64,000 nt of DNA. Source: Carettochelys insculpta (lineage: Eukaryota > Chordata > Testudines > Carettochelyidae). This document shows positions 9,798 through 19,684 of this stretch, in pieces. Numbering within the stretch: position 1 is the stretch's first letter; every line of letters begins with the position of its first letter. The stretch is from assembly GCF_033958435.1 (NCBI RefSeq), contig NC_134160.1:17285001-17349000 (forward strand), given 5' to 3'. Made by a program: the position numbers and the translations under genes. The notes under the pieces are model-generated. The model worked only from the letters and a program-made list of their open reading frames with translations. It ran no database searches and had not been told where the DNA came from.

Positions 9798-11017
9798 TTC
9801 CCCCAAGACCTCTTTGTGCTCTCTATGGGTAGTCATGACCCCTGTTTATGTATTACTGATTTATACCCCCAGGAGATGTGGTGTTTCAAGCAGCATAAAG
9901 AAAGATTTTCTAACACTCACTGCTCCAGGACTGAAGTGCGTCTGTCCTGATCTTGGGGTGGCTTGCTGGGATTCTGGGCACAGGGATTCCACTTCTGGGG
10001 AGCAAAGCGGGAAATGAGGAAGGCTGTTCTGTGAGAGCAGCTGTCAGACACCTGCCTGAGGTAAGGCTCATAGCTGTTGTTCCTCTGGAGACGGCTTTGT
10101 AGGCCAGGTCGGTGAAGCTCATTAGCAGTGAATGCCATCATTTTGGAACTTAGCACTTGGCTGTTATGACCATATATGTAGGAGTGATATCCAGGCCCTT
10201 TTATTTCATAAAGTCTCACTCAGCTCAGAGCTATTAGAATTACTCACTACAGGCTCCTTTGAAGTAGTTACCAGGCCTCTGGGATGTACCTGCCAGGTGT
10301 GGTGTAGGTAGCTCTGTAACTGGAGAGATTACGTCATTCTTTTTTCCAGGTGCTGCACCTTTAAATGGAGAGATGTCTCCCTGTTTGCTGCAGAGGGCAG
10401 GTGTGAGGCAGCTGCTGCTTTGTGCACCCAGTTGCAATGCAGAATGTTAGTGTGTGTCACTGGGTGCTCTCTACCAGAGGCAAAGGGCAGCCACATTGCA
10501 CCTCTCCTTCAGCACAAAGCTGGCTTAACTGGCCAGAGGCCTTGCCAGCTGATTCAGTATGCAGGGCCAGGGATCCACTGTGCTCTGGCAAACTTGAGCT
10601 GCTGTACTGACCCCATGGGGGCTGCTGGAAGCTGGTAAAAGTTAGATCAGACCACAGATACTTTCACATGTATAAGGGACCAGTCCAGCAGGAAGAGGCC
10701 CTGGGCCCGTTGGACTGCAGCAGCATCTCTCTTCTTGTGGTACACTGGATGCTGCTTAGCCAGGGCCAAGGACAGTGGCTTTATATTTGGTATTCCCATG
10801 GTGCTTTCCTTAGCGTGAAGTAAGTCCCCGTGAGATATAGAAAGTGGGGTTGCAAGACCTGCTTCAGTCTGATTGTGTGTGTATGTTATAAAGAGAAAAA
10901 AGAATCGAAAATGCAGAAACACCTCCACCCCCTGCTTCTTTTGGATTCTGCTTTGGTCATCGGTAACTCAGGAGGCAGAAAGGGAGCTGTGTTAGCAGAG
11001 ATGTCCTAAAGATTTAT
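9798..11017. other. No gene recognised
   Basis: Short frames on both strands only. No repeat termini or coding signature that I can support. Confidence 0.4.
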
Positions 11018-11335
11018 GACAGCAACGAAGGGTCCTGTGGCACCTTAAGCCGTGTCTACACGTGCACGCTACTTCGAAGTAGCGGCACTAACTTCGAAAT
11101 AGCGCCCGTCACGGCTACACGTGTTGGGCGCTATTTCGATATTAACATCGACGTTAGGCGGCGAGACGTCGAAGCCGCTAACCCCATGAGGGGATGGGAA
11201 TAGCGCCCTACTTCGACGTTCAATGTCGAAGTAGGGACCGTGTAGTCGTTGTAGGCTTCACGTGTAGACGTAGCCTTATAGACTAGCAGAAAAGTTTTGA
11301 GCATGAGCTTTCGTGAGCACAGACTCACTTTTATG
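11018..11335 (-). mobile_element. PLE tail interrupted by a short MITE
   Basis: The minus-strand PLE tail (GGTGCCACAGGACCC) is split after CACCTTA by a MITE at 11048-11275 and resumes at TTATAGACTAGCAG. It then reads through the GAGCATGAGCTTTCGTGAGCA hammerhead-like stretch to about 11335. CTGATGA is missing at the truncated end. Confidence 0.75.
11048..11275. mobile_element. Short MITE (GGCYRYGTCTACAC group), TSD TTA
   Basis: Ends are AGCCGTGTCTACACGTG and CACGTGTAGACGTAGCC, flanked by TTA at 11045-11047 and 11276-11278. Length is 228 bp. The internal CTTCGAAGTAGCGGC and CGTCGAAGTAGGG motifs are those of the ~700-bp elements, so it is an internal-deletion derivative. Its removal restores the continuous PLE tail ...CACCTTATAGACT..., which gives firm boundaries. 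Confidence 0.85.
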
Positions 11336-11716
11336 GAGCCCTATGAAGTACTATTATTACTGTGCCCAAAGGCAGATGGCTGTAGGGGGAAATGCTGAGT
11401 TTTAGAGAGGATTTTATAAGCTTCAGCAACACACTAATGAAATGTTTTTAAAGCAGATTTTAAATTAAGGTCCTGCCGACTAACATGGTAAATTCAGAAA
11501 CTGGCAGTATGTACCTGGGCTGGCAAATACCCATGAAATGGCTTCATTACCATTTGAATGGCTCTTTCACAGGTTCAGTGTGCTGCTAGTGGGTCTGAAA
11601 GGCTTTTTTTTACTTTTAAGTTAACTAGGTCTTCTCCCAACAAACCAGAGCCACAGGACAGGATGGGAAGAGGCAGGTGGGTAGACATTAAGACTCACAA
11701 GTGCCCCTAATTTTCA

Positions 11717-11797
11717 AAGGGTCCTGTGGCACCTTATAAACTCACAGAAAAGTTTTGAGCATGAGCTTTCGTGAGCACAGACTCACTTCATCAGATG
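11717..11797 (-). mobile_element. PLE tail, left arm of a head-to-head pair
   Basis: The minus-strand tail runs from GGTCCTGTGGCACC to the hammerhead-like core ending TTCATCAGATG. It faces the plus-strand copy starting at 11811 with only about 13 bp between. The arms are nearly identical over about 80 bp and would fold into a long hairpin. Confidence 0.75.
11757..11794 (-). ncRNA. Hammerhead-ribozyme-like core, minus-strand twin
   Basis: Reverse-complement copy of 11816-11853 with the same CTGATGA, extra A, GTGAG/CTCAC stem II, GAAA and short stem III. The two cores face each other across about 20 bp. Confidence 0.5.
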
Positions 11798-11810
11798 CTG
11801 GTAATCCTCC

Positions 11811-11941
11811 CTCATCTGATGAAGTGAGTCTGTGCTCACGAAAGCTCATGCTCAAAACTTTTCTGTTAGTCTATAAGGTGCCACAGGACCCTTCATTGCT
11901 GTTACAGATCCAGACTAACACGGCTACCCCTCCAATACCTA
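11811..11941 (+). mobile_element. PLE tail, right arm of a head-to-head pair
   Basis: The plus-strand tail runs from CATCTGATGAAGTGAGTC through TATAAGGTGCCACAGGACC to GACTAACACGGCTACCCC. It is one of the most complete tail copies in the window and the mirror image of 11717-11797. Confidence 0.75.
11816..11853 (+). ncRNA. Hammerhead-ribozyme-like core, best-preserved copy
   Basis: CTGATGA (11816-11822), extra A, stem II GTGAG/CTCAC with a TCTGTG loop, GAAA (11840-11843), 3-bp stem III AGC/GCT with a TCAT loop, and C17 at 11853. Relative to the copy at 4436, both sides of stem II have changed from GTGGG/CCCAC to GTGAG/CTCAC, which keeps the pairing. The minus-strand twin is at 11757-11794. Stem I is not evident. 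Confidence 0.5.
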
Positions 11942-12017
11942 ATTTTCGAGTGCCCTATGCAACTGTGTATTCTGTGTATTAGTCTGTGGCTTCGTCTGTT
12001 TCAGCAGAAACAACAAG

Positions 12018-13107
12018 GAGTATGTCTACACAGCAGCATTGTTTCAAAATAAGCTATTCGGGAAGAGATTTTCTGAAATAGCTTATTTCAAAATAACACC
12101 ACACACACAGGCTACGTCTACACGTGAAGCCAACATCGAAATAGGCTATTTCGATGAGTAACGTCTACACGTCCTCCAGGGCTGGCAACGTTGATGTTCA
12201 ACTTCGATGTTGCGCAGCACCACATCGAAATAGGCGCTGCGAGGGAACGTCTACACGCCAAAGTAGCACACATCGAAATAAGGGTGCCAGGCACAGCTGC
12301 AGACAGGGTCACAGGGCGGACTCAACAGCAAGCCGCTCCCTTAAAGGGCCCCTCCCAGACACAGTTGCACTAAACAACACAAGATACACAGAGCCTACAA
12401 CTGGTTGCAGACCCTGTGCCTGCAGCATGGATCCCCAGCTGCCGCAGCAGCAGCCAGAAGCCCTGGGCTAAGGGCTGCTGCCCACGGTGACCATAGAGCC
12501 CTGCAGGGGCTGGAGAGAGAGCATCTCTCAACCCCTCAGCTGATGGCCGCCATGGCGGACCCCGCTATTTCGAAGTTGCAGGACGCGCAACGACTACACA
12601 GTCCCTACTTCGACATTGAACATCGAAGTAGGGCGCTATTCCTATCCCCTCATGGGGTTAGCGACTTCGACGTCTAGCCACCTAACGTCAAAGTTAACTT
12701 CGAAATAGCGCCCGGCGCGTGTAGCCGTGACGGGCGCTATTTCGAAGTTAGTGCCGCTACTTCGAAGTAGTGTGCACGTGTAGACACGGCTACACAGTGC
12801 ATTTTGAAATAGCGGTCAGCTATTTCAAAATAGAGCGTCTACACACAACAGACCCCATTTCAAAACTGAACCATTGGATGTACAATGGCTGATTTTGAAG
12901 TAGGCTCTATTATCTGTCCACACAGCCTGTATTTTGAAATAGCTGTTTCTTCACTATTCTTCCTGGAATGAGGTTCACTATTTTGAAATAAGCCAACTTC
13001 TATTTTGAAATTATTTCAAAATAACAGTTCCATTGTGTAGATGTTAGCAAAGTTATTTAGAAATAACAGCTGTTATTTTGAAATAACCCTTGTTGTGTAG
13101 ACATTCC
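12018..13107. mobile_element. Older MITE hosting a younger MITE
   Basis: The outer element has ends (G)AGTATGTCTACACAGC and GTTGTGTAGACATTCC. Its body is full of ATTTCAAAATA/TATTTTGAAAT motifs and resembles 36976-37349. It is interrupted at 12110-12791 by a TTCGAA-rich MITE. Flanks read AAGGAG on both sides (12015-12020 and 13108-13113), so the duplication may be AAG or up to six bases. The flanks themselves look like a PLE tail. No coding capacity. Confidence 0.7.
12110..12791 (+). mobile_element. Long MITE with internal coding-like segment, nested, TSD ACA
   Basis: This 682-bp element runs from GGCTACGTCTACACGTG to a GTGTAGACACGGCT end, flanked by ACA (12107-12109, 12792-12794). It lies inside the older MITE. 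Palindromic TTCGAA blocks flank a GC-richer core (about 12290-12570) containing CTCCCTTAAAGGG, the micro-ORF MDPQLPQQQPEALG followed by TAA, and a strong initiation context GCCGCCATGG. The core lacks palindromy, which suggests a remnant of a larger autonomous element's gene start. Confidence 0.8.
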
Positions 13108-13172
13108 AAGGAGTCCAATGGTACCTTAAAAACTAAAAGTGTTAGTCTTTCAGGTACCAGCAGACTCCTTAT
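13108..13172. repeat. Decayed PLE-tail inverted pair
   Basis: AAGGAGTCCAATGGTACCTT and its approximate complement (TTTCAGGTACCAGCAGACTC) face each other around CTAAAAGTGTTAG. This resembles two short PLE tails head to head, now diverged. Confidence 0.4.
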
Positions 13173-14559
13173 TGTTTTGGTAATTCAGGAGGTAAAAGCA
13201 TGGTGAAGCAATCAGAGCAGGGGATTCTGGGTTGTATTCTCCACTGTGAGTTGCTTGAGCAAGTGACATTTCCTTAGCTCAGCTTACCCAGCTGTACACT
13301 GCATGTCCCAGTACTCACTGAGCAGCTGGCAGGCTGTGAGCATCCCATGACTAACACTGGTTAGGTGCATCGCAGCCTGTGGGTGAACGATTCTGCTGAA
13401 AGGTATGTCAGTGCATCATTGTGGATGTGTGAACAGCTTCCTGGATCAGAACTGCCAGTGGGAACAGGGAGGTACTCGGGGTTTGCTTTTCACTCTTGCC
13501 TTGCCCTTGGCATATTCAGCATAGCAGCTGCAGCCAGAGGCAGAGTGTGGATGCATTCCTGCCCCGAGAAGTCCTGCTGTGGATGCCTAGGAGATGCACT
13601 GCCATGTCAGCTTGCTTAGCTTCTTGAGTGAAAGGCTCATTCCTGGGCATTGGGTTGGCATAGCCAGGACGTACCACCTTGCCTCCTGGCACTGGTTATG
13701 TAAGTGTTTCCACGTGTTGAGCTGACTCATCTCGCTGTCGGAACAGAGCTGTTGGAACAAGCATGGCTTGGCGAGTTTCCCTGGTGCTGATTGCAAGGAC
13801 TCATAGGAACGATTTCTGCCTGTGATACCCAGACTGTGGCTGCACTATGGAAGAACTCCTCTGAACTTGGACACTCATTTGCATTGACCAACATCCGTGT
13901 TTTCTGACCCATTCCCCTTCTCCTCTTTTCCAAATGGTGAGAAGGGGAGGCTGCAACAATGAGAAAATGTAAGTGGGGGCAGCATTTGCATCATGATGTG
14001 CAAAGCTGGGCGGGGTTTGTGTCACAAAATGCTGGTGAGCACACTTTAAACACAGGGGCTGGGGAAGAAAGTAGCCCACAAGACGAGTGGAAAAACCTGT
14101 GGGCTTCACCTGCCTAAAAGTTCCAACCCCCAACTGCCCAAAAACAAGCATAAAGTTGCTTGTTCTAGGTGGTCTTAGCAATTGCCTTTGGAAGCAATGC
14201 CCCTATGATCAGGAAGTTCCCACCTTTCATAAACTCCCCATTGCAACACCTCCTGATTCTCGCTGGTAACTGTGGAGGACCAGGAACTCAATAACTACTC
14301 CATGTCTCTCTTTCCTTATAAGGAACAATTAAAATTTAATTCTAAACCAATGTCTCTATACACAAAATATCCAAATATACTTCAGATTCCATAAACTATT
14401 GACAACACTACACCCCCTTGTCATCGCATTGAAATAGGCATGACCACTATTCTAAAGAACGAAGTCTTCGGAGAGTCTAATCTATATTCCAGACTGTGCT
14501 CGCATTCCCCGCTTTCTGAGAGAGTACCTGTAAGTCTCAGCTCCTCTTTGTTATGTTGG
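13173..14559. other. No gene recognised
   Basis: Only scattered short frames. Frames of 60-126 codons at about 13801-14181 lack any recognisable domain. Confidence 0.4.
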
Positions 14560-15410
14560 GAAATATTGAACATAAGAACAGCCGCACTGCATCAGACCAA
14601 AGGCCCATCCAGCCCAGGATTCTATCTTCCCACAGTGGCCAATTCCAAATGCCCCAAAGGGAGTGAATAGAACAGGGAGTCATTGAATGATCCCTCTCCT
14701 GTCATCCATTTCCAGTCTCTGACAAACAGAAGCCAGGGACACTATTCCTACCCATCCTGGATCATATACACTGATGGACCTCACCTCTGCGAACTTATCT
14801 AGCTCTTTTGAACCCTGTTAAAGTCCTGGTCTTCAGAGCATCTTCTGGCAAGGAGTCCCACAGGCCAACCGTGCGCTGTGTGCAGAAAAACTTCTTTTTG
14901 TTAGTTTTAAACCTGCTACCCATTAATTTTATTTGGTGATCCTCCTGAGTTCTTATGTTATGGGAACACACAGCTAATTTTCCTTATTCACGCTTTCCAT
15001 ACCTCTTATGATTTTATAGACTTCTATCGTTTCCCCCCTTAGTCTCTTTTCTAAGATGAAAAGTCCCTGTCTTCCTAGTCTTTATTCATATGGGACCCTT
15101 TCCAAGCCCCTAATCATCTTAGTCGCCCTTTTCTGAACCTTTTCCAACGCCAATATATCTTTTTTGAGATGAGGTGACCACATCTGCATGCAGTATTCAA
15201 GATGTGGACATGCCATGTATTGATACAGAGGCAACAAGACAGTCTCTGTCTTTTTCTCTATCCCTTTTAAAATGATTCCTAGCATTCCGTTTGCTTGTTT
15301 GACTGCTGCTGCACATTGAGCAGGTATTTTCAGAGAACTACCTACAATGACTCCAAGATCTCTCTCAATCCCATTTCTTCCAGAGAAACCCTTTTGGAGT
15401 CTTCACTGAG
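14560..15410 (-). mobile_element. L3/CR1-type LINE 3' end, minus strand
   Basis: On the minus strand a C-terminal RT block reads LEYCMQMWSPHLKKDILALE then VQKRATKMIRGLE, the usual CR1-clade ending. After it comes a 3' UTR ending CCTTTGGTCTGATGCAG and TTCTTATGTTC. The same UTR recurs at 17.9, 18.5, 30.5, 61.9 and 62.2 kb. Stops and frameshifts are present. Confidence 0.75.
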
Positions 15411-15992
15411 TAATATCTAGGAGTTTCTTCCAAATTTTGATCAGTTCCAAATGTCTGCGGCTTTTTGTGCTAAACTTACTTCCCTGGTTTCAATTCAGGT
15501 ATTGCTTTTGTTATGTGCTGAACATCAAAGTTTTGGTGTTCCCCAATTTTTATTTCAGCATCCTGTTTTCAAAATTCCTCCAGGTCAGGCTACATGAACT
15601 GTATTGTTGCTGGGGTAAAGACATCCTTAGTTATCTTCCTGTTGGAAACTATGCAGAAGATAATCCAGATGCAAGTATGGTTGACCTATATACCCCGAGT
15701 GATTCAGATGAAGCCACTGGTTTTTGCACAAATCTTTTTAAAGTCTGCACGGGTCTCTCCACCTCCCTCTTGCTTTGTGGGGTAATATGGACTACTACAC
15801 TAGTACAATGTTCAAAATCAAAGTCCAATGCAAATGCTAGAAATGTTTTGGAGTATAGCGAGGCCTGCTATCAGATAGGAGAACCTGAGGAATTCCCTGT
15901 CTTGCAAACATTAGTTTCTGGGTGGCCTGTGCTGATTAAGTCGGTGTAAATGTAAACAAGTCAATACAGAAGCAATCAACTACAATAATATT
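15411..15992. other. Unassigned tract
   Basis: A 170-codon plus-strand frame (15437-15949) lies here. Its hydrophobic, low-information start and lack of any domain I know make it more likely a chance frame than an exon. Confidence 0.3.
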
Positions 15993-16111
15993 ATGACAGA
16001 GAGATAGCCCTGTTAGTCTGTATGCTATCAAAACAAAAAAAGCAGTCAAGTAGCACTTTAAAGACTAACAAAATAATTTATTAGGTGATGAGCTTTCGTG
16101 GGACAGACCCT
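15993..16111 (-). mobile_element. PLE tail fragment (first tail type)
   Basis: Reads AGTAGCACTTTAAAGACTAA and TTTATTAGGTGATGAGC, then CTTTCGTGGGACAGACC. This is the same tail as the PLE at 61-150, a different subfamily from the TATAAGGTGCCACAGGACT tails. GAAA is intact here but CTGATGA is cut off. Confidence 0.7.
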
Positions 16112-16558
16112 CTGTGTGTGTCTTTTCCAGACAAAACATGTTAGTACATGCTGACAACGTCTGTCAGAATAATGATTTTGGTAATTTATCGTTTTATTAT
16201 TTTATTCCGTATCCTCCTCGCTGCCACCCTTTTGCATACCTCACAGACTTCAGCTAAGGCCTACATTTGATTACAGAGACAAGGTTATCATACGGATTGT
16301 TGTGTTTATGCCCTACACGTGTTCATACCTTGGTGTCCTTTGTAGATTTTGGAGAGTACCTTTTTCTGAAGTATGACAGGGATAAAAACATGGCATCCTT
16401 TCAGAAGCAGCCTTCAGCCATGACAAGGTCCACTGGTTCTGCCAATATGGGATTTCATGTGCTGGGAGCTGATTCCTTCAACAGCTTCTTCTTAATGGAA
16501 ACTCCTTTGGAAATGTTTTCTTTCACAACCCAAAATGTACTATTGAAGAAGTCACAAA

Positions 16559-16645
16559 GGCCCAGATCCTCAGAGATAGGTAGGCATTTAACTCCATGGA
16601 GACCAATAGAAGTTAAGCACCTAAATACCTTTGGGGATTTGGGCC
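16559..16645. mobile_element. Short palindromic MITE (GGCCCAGATCCTC ends)
   Basis: The left arm GGCCCAGATCCTCAGAGATA pairs with the right arm ending TACCTTTGGGGATTTGGGCC. The centre carries TTAACTCCATGG and its partner GAAGTTAAGC. This is an 87-bp foldback related to the longer one at 18626-18777. Superfamily not assigned. Confidence 0.6.
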
Positions 16646-17099
16646 AGAAGTCCTCCCATATTACAGGGGGATGGTTAATATCTGATTTTTCTGTGAAAAA
16701 TATACACCATCACTCAAAGCACACAGTTTCCATTAAGAGCAGCTCTCTGTACATCTGGGCCAGACCCTCAACCAGTGTAACCTGACACAGCTCTGAAAGC
16801 TGCAACATTAATGAACACTGGTTGAAGATCCACCACAGACCTGTCTTTTTCTCTGATCCTAATACGTTGTTTCCATTTTCGAGCTCTCCTAGGTGGTATT
16901 TTGGCCCCCATCACTGTTGTCCCCGGGCATCTCATCGTTTTCAGTGTATCTGCCTAACAACACACCTGCCAGGTAGGGCTGTGCTCTGCTCCCCATTGTA
17001 CACTGAGGCCATGCAGAGAAGCTAAACGAATTCCTTGTATTGATTTTCACACCTGAGGATGTGAGGGAGATTCCTATACCGGAGCCATTCTTTTTAGGT

Positions 17100-17900
17100 G
17101 ACAAGTCTGAGGAGCTGTCCCAGACTGATGTATCATTAGAGGAGGTATTGGAACAAACTGATAAACTAAACAGGAATAAGTCACTGGGAGATTAAGGCAT
17201 TTACCCAAGAGTTCTGCAGGTACTCAAATGTAAACATATTATCAATTTTAAAATGGACTGCAGAGGTGATCCTGGCAATTACAGGCTTAGGTACTGTAAT
17301 AAAGAGCAGAACTTCTAGACACATAAATGAACAAAAATTGCTGGGAAGGAGTCAACATGGTTTTCATAAAGAGAAATCGTGCCTCATCAGTCTACTTGAA
17401 TTCTTTGAGGGAGTTAACAAACATGTGGACAAGGGGGGCATTTAGTACTTACATTTTCAAAAGTCCACAGGGTCCTTCACCACAGGCTCTCAAGAAAAGT
17501 AATCTGTCATGGGATAAGAGGGAAGGTCTTTTGTTTCGGTAATTAGTTAAGAGAGAGGAAACAAAGAATAGGAGTAAATGGTCAGTTTTGAGACAGGAGA
17601 GAGGTAGATAGTGCTGTTCCCCAGGCATCTGTACTGGGACCAGTCCTATTCAACATATTCATAAATGAGCTGGGAAAAGGGGTAAACAGTGAGGTGGCAA
17701 AAAACGGAAACAAAAACAAAAAAATACCAAAAACCACACACCTACTTAGCATTGAAAAGTCAAAAGCAGACCGCGAAGAGCTACAAAAGGATCTCGTGAA
17801 AAAGATCTCACAAAAGCCGGGTAACAAACTGGCAGATTAAATTCATTGTTGATAAATGCAAAGTAATGTATATTGGAAAATGGGGTTATCTAGAGAGGTG
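17100..17900 (+). mobile_element. Degenerate CR1/L3-type LINE RT fragment
   Basis: Pieces of RT in shifting frames: LNRNKSLGD then IYPRVLQVL, GDPGNYRL, an echo of the SQHGFHKE..CLISLLEFFEG block, and VLGPVLFNIFINELGKGV. The FADD catalytic box is destroyed (it reads into AKNGNKNKK). There are many stops, so it is old. Confidence 0.65.
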
Positions 17901-17901
17901 A

Positions 17902-18182
17902 TGAACATAAGAATGGCCAGACTGGGTCAGACCAAAGATCCATCTAGACCCCTGTTCTGTCTTCTGATAGTTGCCAATGCCAAATGCCCCAGAGGGAGTG
18001 AACAGAACAGATGATTATGATCAAGGGATCACTCTCCTGTCATCCATTTCCAGCCTCTGACAAACAGAGACTAGCGACACCATTCCTACCCATCCTGGCT
18101 AATAGCCATCGATGGATCTAACCTCCAGGAATTTATCTGCCTCTTTTTTGAACCCCATTCAAGTCCTGGCCTTCACAACATC
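17902..18182 (-). mobile_element. L3-type LINE 3' end, minus strand
   Basis: Begins ACATAAGAATGGCCAGACTG followed by GGTCAGACCAAAGATCCATC, the complement of the L3-type 3' terminus. It runs to TTTGAACCCCATTCAAGTCC. Confidence 0.7.
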
Positions 18183-18194
18183 AAAAGCAGCACT

Positions 18195-18266
18195 ATTTCT
18201 GCCTGGTTTTGAACCAGGGATCTTTGGCATGTCATACCAACATGAAAACAACCGTACTACAGAAGC
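18195..18266 (-). pseudogene. tRNA-Val-like relic
   Basis: The minus strand folds as a 72-nt cloverleaf. The acceptor GCTTCTG/CAGAAAT has one mismatch and one wobble. The D region is TAGTACGGTTGTTTTCATG. The anticodon arm is TTGGT-ATGACAT-GCCAA, with GAC in the anticodon position. A perfect T arm reads CCTGG-TTCAAAA-CCAGG. It resembles vertebrate tRNA-Val most, but a GAC anticodon is not the usual valine isoacceptor. The acceptor mismatch and the surrounding LINE debris favour a pseudogene or a tRNA-derived SINE head. Confidence 0.5.
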
Positions 18267-18289
18267 CACACCCTAGAAGCATGCACCAT

Positions 18290-18435
18290 GGTGGATTGTC
18301 TATCCCTAGAAGTTTTTAAGTCCCAGTTTGATAAAGTCCTGGGTGGGATGATTTAGTTGGGGTTGATCCTGCTTTGGGCAGGGAGTTGTACTTTATGTCC
18401 TCCTGAGGTCCCTTCCAGACCTAGGATTCTATGAT
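18290..18435 (+). mobile_element. CR1 LINE 3' end
   Basis: Reads TCCCTAGAAGTTTTTAAGTC through GATGATTTAGTTGGGGTTGA and GAGGTCCCTTCCAGACC to GGATTCTATGAT. This is the terminal part of a CR1 of the 43-46 kb subfamily. Confidence 0.8.
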
Positions 18436-18600
18436 TTGTCAGAAGCTGGGAATGGGTGGCAGGGGATGGATCACTCAATGATTCCCTGTTATGTTAATTT
18501 GCTCTTTGGCACCTAGCATTGGCCACTGTTGGAGGGCAGGCTCTTGGTCTAGATGGACTTTTGGTCTGACCCAATATGGCCGGCCTTATGTTCTTGTGTA
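18436..18600 (+). mobile_element. L3-type LINE 3' end
   Basis: Reads GATCACTCAATGATTCCCTG through TGGACTTTTGGTCTGACCC to GGCCTTATGTTCTTGTG. It is fused directly behind the preceding CR1 end. Confidence 0.7.
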
Positions 18601-18625
18601 CTGGTGGGGAACTTGAGCACAGAGA

Positions 18626-18777
18626 GGGCCAGATTTTCAAATGGTCTTTGATGCTCAGTGATGCAGATAGGCATCTAGGATCTTTTGAAAATACCACTAG
18701 GTGCCTAATTCCTATGAAACCAATGGGAATTAGGCACCTATATATTTTGTTACCTAAATAATTTTGAAAATCTGCCC
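18626..18777. mobile_element. Palindromic MITE (GGGCCAGATTTTCAAA ends)
   Basis: GGGCCAGATTTTCAAAT at the left pairs with ATTTTGAAAATCTGCCC at the right. Inside, GGTGCCTAATTCC pairs with GGAATTAGGCACC. The 152-bp non-coding foldback has similar pieces around 28530-28630, 34085-34150, 38690-38780 and 59482-59643. Confidence 0.65.
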
Positions 18778-19189
18778 TTCTGGTCTTTCAATGCTGAATT
18801 GACCAATGCCAAATTACCTGGGATTAATTTTACTTGAGGGCTGGAGGTGGAGATGGCAGCATTTGTATGTTGTTTAAGACTGGTACTATTAGGATTACTA
18901 TGGATTGTTGTTTTTAGGGAAAAGAAAGAAAACAGCTAACCATCTAACAGAAGGGCTGGTTAGAGAATGATTAGAAATGGCAGGGAGCTGTGTGGAAAGG
19001 GCATGCGTTGGGAAGAGAATGTCCCAGAAGAAAGCTTAGAAACTTTCCTGGGGATGAAGACATATGAGTTACTTCAGCCCCAAAGCTGTTAATTCAGCTT
19101 TTAAGCCAAGTGTGCAGAGCACTTTTCAGTTTTGAAGGGGTTAAATGGAACTTTATAGACAAAAATGAAAACTGGATTGTTGCCGAGAA

Positions 19190-19560
19190 GGCCGGTGCCT
19201 GCACTGCAAAGGGGGTTTGACAGTCTGGAAAGGGTTCAGAGGAGAGCTTCAAGAACAATTTGAGGTCTGTAAAACAGGCTTTATAGCAAAAGATTTATGG
19301 TTTCTCAGTCCATTTAGTTTATTCCAGACAAGGTCAGGAGCGTCTCCCTAGTATTCTGTAAACACCGATTTGAGGGGCAGATTTCAGAAAGAGGGGTCTT
19401 TGTCTACTGGACAAAGATATAGCTAGAACCAATGGCTGGAGGGGAAGCTAGACAAATTCCAACTAGAAATAAAATGCAAAGTCTTAACACAGAGGGTAAT
19501 TAGCCCCTGGAGCAACTCTTTTAGGAGAAAAATGGATTCTCCATTACTCGGGCTAAGGCT
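19190..19560 (+). mobile_element. Degenerate LINE 3' coding end
   Basis: An echo of the CR1-clade C-terminus: [13 protein letters not shown] near 19220-19260 and NQWLEGKLDKFQLEIKCK near 19430-19480. No intact frame. The exact clade is uncertain. Confidence 0.45.
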
Positions 19561-19684
19561 ACGCTATGGTTTCCATTTCAGGATACGTTTGTATCATAGA
19601 ATGCTTCCACTGGTGTGCACTGGCAGAAATTGTGGAAAAGCAGCATCACTTACCCCATAACCTCAGCTGTGCAGAAGGCAACAC

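Noticed and set aside
15437..15949. 170-codon frame as a host exon
   Set aside because: Low-complexity hydrophobic start, no domain, no splice evidence I can defend, surrounded by LINE debris.
16267..16785. 172-codon plus-strand frame
   Set aside because: It runs through a foldback MITE (16559-16645), so it cannot be a conserved exon as it stands.
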